Shown here: piece by piece, positions 6,925-13,155 of the stretch
How the letters are laid out: each line of letters begins with the position of its first letter
Numbering within the stretch: position 1 is the first letter of the stretch
From: an uncultured Helicobacter sp.
GTDB taxonomy: Bacteria > Campylobacterota > Campylobacteria > Campylobacterales > Helicobacteraceae
Length of the DNA stretch: 13,155 bases
Assembly: GCA_944325475.1 (NCBI GenBank)
Contig: CALVAF010000131.1
Span: 1-13,155, forward strand
Direction of reading: 5' to 3'
Made by a program: the position numbers and the translations under genes
Notes under the pieces: generated by a model
What the model was told of the DNA's origin: nothing
The model's input: only the letters and a program-made list of their open reading frames with translations
The model's database searches: none

Positions 6925-7142
6925 CAGGATATTTTTGGTTTGTGTTTCTTGCGTTTAAAAACTTGAAAAAGGTGGCATTTATGATAAGAGTCTTGTAAAA
7001 TAAGGAATCTCGCTTGCTCATCATCCTTTAGCGGTAATGTATTTTTTTGAGGGAAGAGGATAAAATAGGATAAGTAAAATACAATTCTTAGAGTATGCTT
7101 CTCAAATGGTTTATTACAAAGCTGTAATAAACTTGGGAATTT
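6921..7142 (-). pseudogene. start-less 73-codon open frame, possible gene remnant
   Basis: Read on the minus strand, the stretch from 7142 down to a TAA at 6923-6921 has no stop for 73 codons and no ATG, GTG or TTG in frame. It includes LPLKDDEQARFLILQDSYH and ends KHKPKISC. A second frame just upstream on the same strand is also open for about 40 codons. Together they could be pieces of a frame-shifted gene. The family is not recognised, and chance openness in AT-rich DNA is possible. Confidence 0.18.
7109..7132. promoter_or_regulatory. perfect 10-bp inverted repeat, possible operator or leader hairpin
   Basis: Arm GTTTATTACA (7109-7118), loop AAGC, arm TGTAATAAAC (7123-7132). It lies about 24 bases downstream of the candidate -10 at 7080-7085 and 176 bases before yihY. 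No U run follows and the stem is AT-rich, so it is not a typical terminator. A dimeric repressor site or an RNA hairpin in the yihY leader are the simplest readings. Confidence 0.45.
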
Positions 7143-7260
7143 CTATGAAGAAGGGTGAATTTAGAAAACACACAAAGTTTCTATGAAAGATCTTGTGATT
7201 TAAGAATTTTGTGAGGTTCCTTGGAAGATTCAAGCAAATGGGTTATAGAATTTTGTGAAG
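7140..7260 (+). repeat. three degenerate tandem repeats of about 38-44 bases
   Basis: Units begin at 7140, 7178 and 7217. Units 1 and 2 share TTTCTATGAA exactly (7140-7149, 7178-7187). Unit 3 starts with the related TTCCTTGGAAGATT. Units 2 and 3 share AGAATTTTGTGA exactly near their ends (7203-7214, 7247-7258). The spacing is not a multiple of three, so they are not an in-frame protein repeat. Confidence 0.4.
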
Positions 7261-7308
7261 AAATGATGATTTTGAAATTTGGATATTTAGAGGAGAGTTA
7301 GATAAGTT

Positions 7309-8169
7309 ATGTTTGAGAGATATTCTTTTTTTGATAAAAAAAAGTGGAGAAGTTTTTGTAGTAGCTCTTATGGGGTGGTTAAATATTCTTATGTTTTTAT
7401 TAAGGGGGATTTTTTTTATTTTGCTGCAAGCCTTAGTTTTTATACGATTTTTGCGCTCTTGCCAATGCTTTTGATTGTGTTTTCTTTGGTAGCGGCAATG
7501 CCTGAGTTTAAAGAATATATGGAAAGTTTCAAAAATCTAGTAATTACGAATTTTTTACCGAGTTATTCTGATGTGTTTTTGGGGTATATGGAAAGTTTTT
7601 TGGCAAACTCTGCAAAGCTTGGTGGAATGGGGTTGCTTTATGCATTTGTGACTTCGATTTTGTTTTTTAAAAATTACCAATTTATCGCAGGCAAAATTTT
7701 CCACACTAAGCCGCGTGGGTTTTGGGATTCTCTAGCAGTTTATTGGACTTGTATGACACTTTTTCCGGTGGGGATTTTATTTTCTATTTATTTAAGCGCC
7801 AAGGCTTATGCGTATTTAGATATTTTGGGGTATAAGGATTTTATGCTTTGGCTTTTTAGACTTAGCCCTTATTTGGTGACTTGGATAGTTTTTTTTGTGT
7901 TGTTTAAGATTTCAGCAAACGCGCAAATTGATTCTAAAAACATGCTGATAAGCTCTCTCATTACAGCATTTCTTTGGTCACTGTGTAAATGGGGATTTGT
8001 GTATTATGTGTTTTATAACAAAGCCTATTTGACGCTTTATGGTTCCTTTAGCATTTTGCTATTTTTGTTTATTTGGGTGTATCTTTCTTGGGCGATTTTG
8101 CTTTTTGGCATGGGGCTTAGTTATGGGATTAATGAAGTCTTTTGTGGGCAAAGAGAAAAAGAAGTTTAA
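7309..8169 (+). CDS. YihY/virulence factor BrkB family inner-membrane protein
   Basis: A 286-residue polytopic protein with about six membrane segments. The family signature is FYFAASLSFYTIFALLPMLL near residues 36-55, where helix 1 carries an SFYT motif. Later hydrophobic blocks lie at about 105-120, 143-165, 185-205, 218-240 and 245-270. The family (UPF0761, Pfam Virul_fac_BrkB) was once misnamed ribonuclease BN; its function is unknown, with export or envelope roles proposed. The first 15 codons contain T7 (7326-7332) and A8 (7336-7343) tracts. The ribosome site AGGAGAG is 11 bases away, longer than usual, and an in-frame stop at 7303 excludes an upstream start. It ends 55 bases before the corC-like gene and appears to be its own transcription unit. 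Confidence 0.85.
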   Translation: MFERYSFFDKKKWRSFCSSSYGVVKYSYVFIKGDFFYFAASLSFYTIFALLPMLLIVFSLVAAMPEFKEYMESFKNLVITNFLPSYSDVFLGYMESFLANSAKLGGMGLLYAFVTSILFFKNYQFIAGKIFHTKPRGFWDSLAVYWTCMTLFPVGILFSIYLSAKAYAYLDILGYKDFMLWLFRLSPYLVTWIVFFVLFKISANAQIDSKNMLISSLITAFLWSLCKWGFVYYVFYNKAYLTLYGSFSILLFLFIWVYLSWAILLFGMGLSYGINEVFCGQREKEV

Positions 8170-8183
8170 AAATAAGTTAATTG

Positions 8184-8192
8184 TGTTATAAT
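8184..8192 (+). promoter_or_regulatory. extended -10 promoter for the corC-kpsF gene run
   Basis: TGTTATAAT is a perfect extended -10 (TGnTATAAT), 33 bases before the TTG start of the corC-like gene and 15 bases after the yihY stop. Transcription would start near 8199. This is the best promoter in the window and probably drives the downstream genes, which are packed with no further gaps. Confidence 0.75.
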
Positions 8193-8224
8193 ATAGCTGA
8201 TTTTTAAATCTTAAAGGAGAATTT

Positions 8225-9550
8225 TTGGAAGTTGATTCGATTTTGCTGTCTATTCTTGCTTTATTTCTTGTCTTATTAAATGGTTTTTTTGTCCTCTCTG
8301 AATTTGCCATTGTCAAAATCCGCCGCTCTAGGCTAGAAGAACTAGTTAAGCGAGAGGTTTCTGGGGCGAAACTTGCACTCAAAATCACCGGAAAACTTGA
8401 TTCTTACCTCTCTGCCACACAGCTTGGAATCACCCTTTCATCTCTTGGGCTTGGTTGGATTGGAGAGCCTGCTGTTGCGAGATTACTCGAAGTTCCCTTT
8501 AAGTATTTTATCAGTGATAATCCTGTTTTGTTGCATTCTGTTAGCTTTGTGATTACTTTTAGCTTTATTACGCTTTTGCATGTGGTGGTGGGCGAGATTG
8601 TGCCTAAGTCTATTGCCATTGCTAAAGCTGAAAAGTCTGTGTTGCTTGTCGCTAGACCTTTGCATGCTTTTTGGGTCGTGTTTTATCCTGTGATTAAGAT
8701 TTTTGATTTTATTGCAACAATGATTTTACACTCTATTAAAATCAAACCTGCTAGTGAGGGTGAAGAGAGTGCGCATTCTGAAGAGGAGTTAAAAATCATC
8801 GTTGGGAAGAGTTTGAAAGGGGGGTATTTAGATACGATTGAAAATGAGATTATCCAAAATGCTGTGAGTTTTTCTGATACGATAGCAAAGGAGATTATGA
8901 CGCCAAGAAAAGATATGATTTGTTTGTATCATGACAATACTTATGAAAAAAATATGCAGATTGTAACAAGCACTAAACACACACGCTATCCTTACTGCAA
9001 AGAGGGCAAAGATAATATTATTGGAATGGTGCATTTGCGGGATTTGCTAGAGACGATGCTATCAGAAAATCCATCTAAGGAATTAGAAAATCTTGTAAGA
9101 GAGATGATTATTGTCCCAGAGAGTGCCTCGATTTCTAATATTCTTATTCAAATGAATCGCAGACAGATTCACACGGCTTTGGTGGTTGATGAGTATGGCG
9201 GGACGGCTGGATTACTGACAATGGAGGATATTTTAGAAGAAGTCATTGGGGATATTTCTGATGAGCATGACAAAAAGAGTGAGGATTATCATAAAATCGA
9301 TGAAGACACCTATTCCTTTGATGGAATGATGGATTTAGAACGTGTGGCAGATGTGCTTGGAATCACTTTTGAAGAGGATACCGAACAAGTCACTATTGGG
9401 GGATATGTCTTTAACCTGCTAGAGCGTATGCCAGTGGTGGGTGATGTGATTAGTGATGAGTTTTGCGAGTATGAGGTTTTAGCTACAGAAGGGGCAAGAA
9501 TTGTCCGTTTAAAAGCGAAAAAGAAGCCTTTTGAAAGTGAAGAGGAATAA
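8225..9550 (+). CDS. HlyC/CorC family transporter (DUF21/CNNM, two CBS domains, CorC_HlyC domain)
   Basis: A 441-residue membrane protein of the CNNM/CorC family, linked in other bacteria to Mg2+ export or resistance; older names call it hemolysin-like. The N-terminal DUF21 domain (about 1-190) has several membrane helices, including ILALFLVLLNGFFVLSEFA and the conserved ATQLGITLSSLGLGWIGEPA. A CBS pair follows: the first contains IMTPRKDM and IIGMVHLRDLL, the second TALVVDEYGGTAGLLTMEDI. The last ~90 residues (from YSFDGMMDL to ARIVRLKAKK) form the CorC_HlyC domain. It starts with TTG, 4 bases after AAAGGAGA (8213-8220). The domain set and length are complete. The transported ion is not shown by the sequence. 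Confidence 0.92.
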   Translation: MEVDSILLSILALFLVLLNGFFVLSEFAIVKIRRSRLEELVKREVSGAKLALKITGKLDSYLSATQLGITLSSLGLGWIGEPAVARLLEVPFKYFISDNPVLLHSVSFVITFSFITLLHVVVGEIVPKSIAIAKAEKSVLLVARPLHAFWVVFYPVIKIFDFIATMILHSIKIKPASEGEESAHSEEELKIIVGKSLKGGYLDTIENEIIQNAVSFSDTIAKEIMTPRKDMICLYHDNTYEKNMQIVTSTKHTRYPYCKEGKDNIIGMVHLRDLLETMLSENPSKELENLVREMIIVPESASISNILIQMNRRQIHTALVVDEYGGTAGLLTMEDILEEVIGDISDEHDKKSEDYHKIDEDTYSFDGMMDLERVADVLGITFEEDTEQVTIGGYVFNLLERMPVVGDVISDEFCEYEVLATEGARIVRLKAKKKPFESEEE

Positions 9551-9735
9551 TGATAGATTTCTTTTTTGTTGGATTACAGCTTTTATTTATTGGCTTGAAA
9601 TTATTAGGGAAGATTGAATGGTCTTGGTGGCTGGTGCTTTTGCCTGCGATTTTATATTTGTTTTTTTATTTTTTTCTCATAGTGTTAATTGGCGGGTTTC
9701 TAATTGGGCTTGGAGCCGCATTATCTGCAATATAA
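9550..9735 (+). CDS. small membrane protein, transmembrane Fragile-X-F-like
   Basis: A 61-residue, almost wholly hydrophobic protein with two membrane segments (about 4-19 and 26-58) around KIEWSWWLVLLPAILY. The WSWW...P pattern matches small bacterial proteins annotated as transmembrane Fragile-X-F protein. Function is unknown. Its ATG overlaps the stop of the corC-like gene as TAATG, implying coupled translation and perhaps a role as partner of that transporter. Two T7 tracts (9661-9667 and 9669-9675) encode the Phe-rich part. Confidence 0.7.
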   Translation: MIDFFFVGLQLLFIGLKLLGKIEWSWWLVLLPAILYLFFYFFLIVLIGGFLIGLGAALSAI

Positions 9736-9744
9736 AGGAGAGTT

Positions 9745-10239
9745 ATGGAATTTGTAGCGATTTTAATGGGAAGTAAAAGTGATTATGAAGTGATGAAAGA
9801 GTGCCTCTCGGTGTTAAAAAAATTTGATGTGTCCTATGAAGTGATTATTAGCTCTGCACACAGAAGTCCAAATCGCACTAAAGATTATGTCAAACAAGCC
9901 GAGCAAAAGGGTGCAAAAGTGTTTATTGCAGCAGCAGGAATGGCAGCGCATTTAGCAGGTGCAGTGGCGTCTATGACGACTAAACCAGTCATTGGGGTGC
10001 CGCTAAAGGGCGGGGCTTTAGATGGCTTAGATTCTTTGCTCTCTACAGTGCAAATGCCCTCTGGAATGCCGGTGGCAACCGTGGCTTTGGGGAAAACAGG
10101 TGCGGTAAATAGCGCATATCTTGCCATGCAAATTTTAGCATTAAGCAATGCAGAATTAGAAGGGAAATTACGAGAAGATCGAGTCATGAAAGCCAAAAAT
10201 GTGGAATTAGATTCCCAAGATATTGAAGTGATTTTATAG
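9745..10239 (+). CDS. purE: N5-carboxyaminoimidazole ribonucleotide mutase, class I PurE
   Basis: Moves the carboxyl group from N5-CAIR to C4, giving CAIR in purine synthesis. The 164-residue length is normal. MGSKSDYEVM (8-17) binds the substrate phosphate, SAHRSP (37-42) holds the catalytic His39, and AAAGMAAHLAG (62-72) and GVPLKGGALDGLDSLLS are class I signatures. GKTGAVNSAYLA replaces the more usual GxxGAxNAALLA. AAAGGAG at 9734-9740 overlaps the upstream stop and lies 4 bases before the ATG, so the gene is in the same transcript as the two membrane-protein genes. No purK is visible here. Confidence 0.96.
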   Translation: MEFVAILMGSKSDYEVMKECLSVLKKFDVSYEVIISSAHRSPNRTKDYVKQAEQKGAKVFIAAAGMAAHLAGAVASMTTKPVIGVPLKGGALDGLDSLLSTVQMPSGMPVATVALGKTGAVNSAYLAMQILALSNAELEGKLREDRVMKAKNVELDSQDIEVIL

Positions 10240-10250
10240 GGGTTTTAGCA

Positions 10251-10736
10251 ATGGAGACTTGGGTTAAGATTGATGAATTTGTTTCTTTAGCCAATCTTAG
10301 CAAAGAAAAGGTGCTAGAAATGGTTGCTAGTGGTGAGCTAAAGGGCAAGCAAGAAAAGGGTGAGTTTTTCATTGATGCAGGTAGTAGCACAAAAGCAGTT
10401 GTGCACACAGGAAGTAATGCAGTGATGGTAGCCAATCAGAACGTTAGTGTGGATAGCGAGTTTGTGGAGAAAACCATTGGCACAATTCTAAGTCTGCATG
10501 AAAAAGTCATGAGTGCAAAAGAAGAAACAATTACAAGCGTAAAAAGCGAGAATCAATTCCTAAAAGATGCCCTTTTTAATACCCAAGAGGTGTATGAAGA
10601 TGATAAAAAAACCATTGCGATTCTACGAGAACAGCTCAAAGCCGCACAAGAAGAAATTGAGTTTTTGAAGCGGAAATATAAGATGATGTGGGGCAAGGTG
10701 ATTGATGCAAAACCAAAAGAAGGAATGGACGATTAA
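10251..10736 (+). CDS. helix-turn-helix-like plus coiled-coil protein, Campylobacterota hypothetical (DUF3972-like)
   Basis: A 161-residue soluble protein. The first ~45 residues (WVKIDEFVSLANLSKEKV, then MVASGELKGK and FFIDA) look like a winged-helix or MerR/excisionase-type module, in which a short helix-turn-helix is followed by a beta hairpin. A Ser/Gly/Val-rich linker (SSTKAVVHTGSNAVMV) follows. Residues ~70-150 are rich in Glu, Lys and Leu with heptad spacing (ILREQLKAAQEEIEFLKRKY) and should form a coiled coil. From memory this resembles DUF3972, a family limited to Campylobacterota, but that is not certain. It starts 11 bases after purE and overlaps the next gene by 32 bases. It could be a DNA-binding dimer or a structural protein. 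Confidence 0.6.
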   Translation: METWVKIDEFVSLANLSKEKVLEMVASGELKGKQEKGEFFIDAGSSTKAVVHTGSNAVMVANQNVSVDSEFVEKTIGTILSLHEKVMSAKEETITSVKSENQFLKDALFNTQEVYEDDKKTIAILREQLKAAQEEIEFLKRKYKMMWGKVIDAKPKEGMDD

Positions 10737-11670
10737 TCTAGAGATAAAATGCTTGGAATGCCTGCAAAAACAAGCGATAAGGACGGCAGAGACTATTGGC
10801 TATGCTCCAAAAGAAGCGATGATTCAAGTAGGGCAGGAGGTTGTAGCGGATTATCAAAAAAAAGTGTGGGAGTTTTTTGAAAAAAAAGGAATCACTTTGG
10901 ATAGGGATAGGGAGATTCCACCGACATTATTAGCAGTGGTTTTGTATGATAGAATCGCTCAAATTGCCAAAAACCCAGCACCCTATAAACAAATAAAACA
11001 ACAAAGTATCCAAAAAGCAAGGGTGCTTAAAGAAACTTTGATTCAAAAGCTGCAGGTAATTGCTAAAGAAAATCAGCTAGAATTTGGGCTTTATTGTGCG
11101 GTGCTTGGGAATGTCATTGATTATGGTGCGGAGTATGCTTTTAGTTTAGAAGAGGAGTGTCAGAGGGTTTTTGATACTCAGTTTGCCTATTTTCATATTG
11201 AAGCTTTGAAGCAGCGATTATGGAGGGCAAAAAGGCTGGTTTATATCGGCGATAATGCTGGAGAAAATGAGCTTGATGAGATTTTGATTAGGATTTTAAA
11301 ATCTCATTATCCGCAGCTGCAGATTTTTTACTTTGTGCGGGGCGGGGAGATTATTAATGATGTCACTTTAGATGATTTACGCAGGAGTGGTTCTGGGCTT
11401 TTTGAGCTTTGTGAAGTGGTGGATAGTGGGGTGCCAAGCCCGGGGTTTATTGAGGAATTAGCTAGTGGTGAATCACAGAGGCTTTTTAGGGAATCAGATT
11501 TGGTGCTTGCTAAAGGAATGGGGAATTTTGAATCTATGGAAAAAGCGGCACAGAGAGATTTAAGAATCTTCTTTCTGTTTAAGATAAAATGCCATGTGGT
11601 TGCAGATTATTTGCAGCAAAAATTAGGGGAATTTGTTTTGCTGCACCCCCATTCTTTAAAAAAGGATTAG
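10705..11670 (+). CDS. DUF89 family metal-dependent phosphatase (damage-control phosphatase type)
   Basis: A 321-residue protein with the DUF89 pattern: an N-terminal CLEC pair (Cys16, Cys19), IGDNAGENELDE (181-192) with likely metal-binding Asp183 and Asn184, INDVTLDD (217-224) with Asn218 and Asp219, VVDSG (238-242), and KGMGNFE (270-276). FKIKCHVVA near 292-300 matches the closing segment of the family. Characterised DUF89 enzymes are Co/Ni/Mn-dependent phosphatases acting on sugar phosphates or damaged phospho-metabolites. The ATG at 10705 is 6 bases after AAGG (10695-10698); a TTG at 10702 is a weaker alternative. It overlaps the previous gene by 32 bases and the next gene starts 1 base after it. 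Its substrate is unknown; proximity to purE allows, but does not prove, a nucleotide-related role. Confidence 0.82.
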   Translation: MQNQKKEWTINLEIKCLECLQKQAIRTAETIGYAPKEAMIQVGQEVVADYQKKVWEFFEKKGITLDRDREIPPTLLAVVLYDRIAQIAKNPAPYKQIKQQSIQKARVLKETLIQKLQVIAKENQLEFGLYCAVLGNVIDYGAEYAFSLEEECQRVFDTQFAYFHIEALKQRLWRAKRLVYIGDNAGENELDEILIRILKSHYPQLQIFYFVRGGEIINDVTLDDLRRSGSGLFELCEVVDSGVPSPGFIEELASGESQRLFRESDLVLAKGMGNFESMEKAAQRDLRIFFLFKIKCHVVADYLQQKLGEFVLLHPHSLKKD

Positions 11671-11671
11671 T

Positions 11672-12973
11672 ATGCTAACTAACCCCGTTGTAGTTTCAAT
11701 TTTTGTGATGAGTGTGCTTTGTTTGGCGCGATTGAATGTTTTATTGGCAATTCTTGTGTCGGCTTTGGTGGCGGGGATTTTCGCTGGGCTTGGCTTTGAA
11801 GAGACCATTAAGATTTTGATTTCTGGGATGGCTGGAAATTTAGAGATTGCTTTGAGCTATATTTTGCTTGGGGCGTTGGCAAGTGCGATAGCAAGGACGA
11901 ATCTCACGCCTATTTTGGTGTACTATATTGCAAATTTCATTCAGAATCGCCGTTTGATGTTTTGTTTGTTTATCGCCTTTTTTGCCTGTTTTTCGCAGAA
12001 TCTTATCCCCGTGCATATTGCTTTTATTCCAATTCTAATTCCACCCCTTTTGCCTTTGATGAATCGCTTAAAAATTGATAGAAGGGCAGTTGCCTGTGCT
12101 TTGACTTTTGGTTTAAAAGCCCCTTATGTCAGCTTTAGCGTAGGGTATGGATTGCTGTTTCATACGATTTTGCAAAAGCAGTTAGAGCAAAATGGAATTA
12201 GCGTGAATTTGGAGCAGATTTCAAGCGTGATGTGGATTGGTGGGGCAAGCATGCTTGTGGGGCTTTTGTTGGCGATTTTTGTGTTTTATTGTAAGCCTAG
12301 AGAATACCAAAATACATTTTTAGAAGAAAATGTGCTAGGGCATTTGGATAATCCTAAAATGAGTAGGCAGGATTTTGGGGTTTTGCTTGGGGCGATTGTG
12401 GCTTTTGTGGTGCAGATTATAGGGGGCTCTTTGCCTCTTGGTGGGCTTTCTGGGTTGTTTGTGATGATTGTCTTTGGGGCGATTAAATGGAAGAATATCG
12501 ACAATGTCATCGAAGATGGTTTTAAGATGATGGCATTTATTGCTTTTGTGATGTTAGTAGCGGCTGGATATGGAAGTGTCTTAAAAGAAACCGGTGCGAT
12601 TGAATCATTGGTAGAAACGGTTTCATCTTTTTCTGGTGGGCAGCTTGGTGGAGCGATTATGATGTTGCTTATTGGTTTGCTTGTGACAATTGGGATTGGG
12701 ACCTCTTTTGGGACTTTGCCAATTATTGCAACCATTTATTGTCCTTTAGCATTGAAACTTGGCTTTAGCTATGAAGCAATTATTTTGCTTGTAGGGATTG
12801 CTGGGGCATTAGGCGATGCAGGAAGTCCGGCTTCAGATAGCACATTGGGTCCTACTTCTGGATTGAATGCTGATTTGCAGCATGATCACATTTGGGATAC
12901 TTGTGTGCCAACTTTCATAGCTTATAATATTCCTTTGCTAATTGGCGGGATTATTGGGGCAATGTTGTTATAA
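11672..12973 (+). CDS. Na+/H+ antiporter family permease (NhaC-like)
   Basis: A 433-residue polytopic membrane protein with about 11-12 hydrophobic segments, starting with MLTNPVVVSIFVMSVLCLA. The pattern of long helices, the internal polar stretch near residues 205-230 (KPREYQNTFLEEN) and the late motif GDAGSPASDSTLGPTSGLNAD (about 383-403), rich in Asp, Ser and Pro, match annotated Na+/H+ antiporter proteins of Helicobacter and other bacteria. It should exchange Na+ or another small solute for protons at the inner membrane. AAAGGA at 11661-11666 lies 5 bases before the ATG, which is 1 base after the previous stop. Ion specificity is unproven, and an organic-acid substrate is a possible alternative for this superfamily. 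Confidence 0.82.
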   Translation: MLTNPVVVSIFVMSVLCLARLNVLLAILVSALVAGIFAGLGFEETIKILISGMAGNLEIALSYILLGALASAIARTNLTPILVYYIANFIQNRRLMFCLFIAFFACFSQNLIPVHIAFIPILIPPLLPLMNRLKIDRRAVACALTFGLKAPYVSFSVGYGLLFHTILQKQLEQNGISVNLEQISSVMWIGGASMLVGLLLAIFVFYCKPREYQNTFLEENVLGHLDNPKMSRQDFGVLLGAIVAFVVQIIGGSLPLGGLSGLFVMIVFGAIKWKNIDNVIEDGFKMMAFIAFVMLVAAGYGSVLKETGAIESLVETVSSFSGGQLGGAIMMLLIGLLVTIGIGTSFGTLPIIATIYCPLALKLGFSYEAIILLVGIAGALGDAGSPASDSTLGPTSGLNADLQHDHIWDTCVPTFIAYNIPLLIGGIIGAMLL

Positions 12974-12991
12974 AATCAAAGAGGAGTTTGT

Positions 12992-13155
12992 ATGCAGGAT
13001 TTTACACAAATTGCACAAGAAGTATTTGACATAGAATCAGAGGCAATTTTGGGCTTAAAAGAGCATTTAAATGAAGATTTTAATCGTGTGGTGGAATGTC
13101 TTTTAAAACTCAAAGGGCATTGTGTGATTACGGGAATGGGGAAATCTGGGCATAT
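12992..13155 (+). CDS. kdsD: arabinose-5-phosphate isomerase, KpsF/KdsD family (5' part only)
   Basis: 54 codons are visible before the window ends. The SIS-domain start is clear: GHCVITGMGKSGH (42-54), the sugar-phosphate-binding turn found near residue 50 in KdsD/KpsF/GutQ. The enzyme converts ribulose 5-phosphate to arabinose 5-phosphate, the first step to Kdo for LPS and some capsules. GAGGAG at 12981-12986 is 5 bases before the ATG, 18 bases after the antiporter stop. The C-terminal CBS pair expected for KdsD lies outside the window, so KdsD, KpsF and GutQ cannot be told apart. Confidence 0.85.
   Translation, partial: MQDFTQIAQEVFDIESEAILGLKEHLNEDFNRVVECLLKLKGHCVITGMGKSGH

Larger units (their letters stand above)
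6804..7308. other. 505-base gap without a convincing gene
   Basis: The only long gap in the window. All + frames are cut by frequent stops. It holds a 34-codon frame at 6820-6924, an open start-less frame on the minus strand (6921-7142), a possible -10 TACAAT at 7080-7085 preceded by a T7 run at 7042-7048, a perfect inverted repeat at 7109-7132 and degenerate tandem repeats at 7140-7260. AGGAGAG at 7291-7297 is the probable ribosome site of the next gene. No terminator hairpin with a U run was seen after bioB. The region may be a decayed gene plus the leader of yihY. Confidence 0.6.

Noticed and set aside
7109..7132. Intrinsic terminator for bioB
   Set aside because: The stem is AT-rich, 306 bases from the bioB stop, and is not followed by a T run on the + strand.
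6804..7308. tRNA, small RNA gene, CRISPR or insertion-sequence remnant in the gap
   Set aside because: No cloverleaf, no regular spacer-repeat pattern, no transposase motif and no terminal repeats could be recognised by eye.
8059..8388. 109-codon minus-strand frame across the yihY-corC junction
   Set aside because: It spans a strong + strand promoter and two well-supported genes, and its translation is low-complexity Lys/Asn/Ser-rich.
9661..9675. Two T7 tracts as phase-variation sites in the small membrane protein
   Set aside because: Seven Ts in a Phe-rich membrane helix are expected from composition; too short to claim switching.
9885..10196. 103-codon minus-strand frame inside purE
   Set aside because: purE motifs on the + strand are unambiguous; the reverse frame has no recognisable domain or ribosome site.
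12286..12735. 149-codon open frame on the minus strand
   Set aside because: It is the antisense of the antiporter gene. Its Pro/Thr/Ser/Ile-rich translation is what antisense of membrane helices gives, and the + strand gene is well supported.

Overview
The window reads as chromosomal DNA of a low-GC Campylobacterota species, most likely an enterohepatic Helicobacter or a close relative. The evidence is a topoisomerase I very like the Helicobacter form, a short BioB-type biotin synthase next to a YihY-family membrane protein, AT-rich coding sequence, frequent AGGAG/AAGGA ribosome sites, and a long homopolymeric G tract inside a surface-glycan gene. All convincing genes lie on the + strand. The species itself cannot be fixed from sequence alone.

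Region 1 (1-3267) is a tightly coupled surface-glycan cassette. It holds the tail of an upstream gene, a half-length CDP-glycerol-transferase-like protein, a full-length transferase of the TagB/TagF type carrying a G12 tract, a cytidylyltransferase of the LicC/Cj1416 type, and a CysQ-like bisphosphate phosphatase. Genes overlap by 1-4 bases or are 2 bases apart. The cassette probably activates a small phosphorylated group as a CDP derivative and transfers it to capsule, LOS or another glycan, with phase-variable transfer. The first transferase looks split in two at an A6 tract.

Region 2 (3268-6803) starts with a likely promoter and carries topA, a pyridoxamine-oxidase-like flavoprotein and bioB, each 9-11 bases apart.

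Region 3 (6804-7308) is a 505-base gap with no convincing gene. It contains a perfect 10-bp inverted repeat, three degenerate tandem repeats and a start-less 73-codon open frame on the minus strand, and may be a decayed gene plus control sequences.

Region 4 (7309-13155) has yihY, then a perfect extended -10 promoter and a compact run: corC-like transporter/CBS protein, a 61-residue membrane protein, purE, a HTH-like/coiled-coil protein, a DUF89 metal-dependent phosphatase, a Na+/H+-antiporter-family permease, and the start of kpsF/kdsD (cut by the window end). The last gene makes arabinose 5-phosphate for Kdo, so the run ends with envelope biosynthesis again.

No tRNA, rRNA, CRISPR array, insertion sequence or clear intrinsic terminator was seen. 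The most interesting signals are the G12 phase switch, the split transferase, and the unexplained gap.
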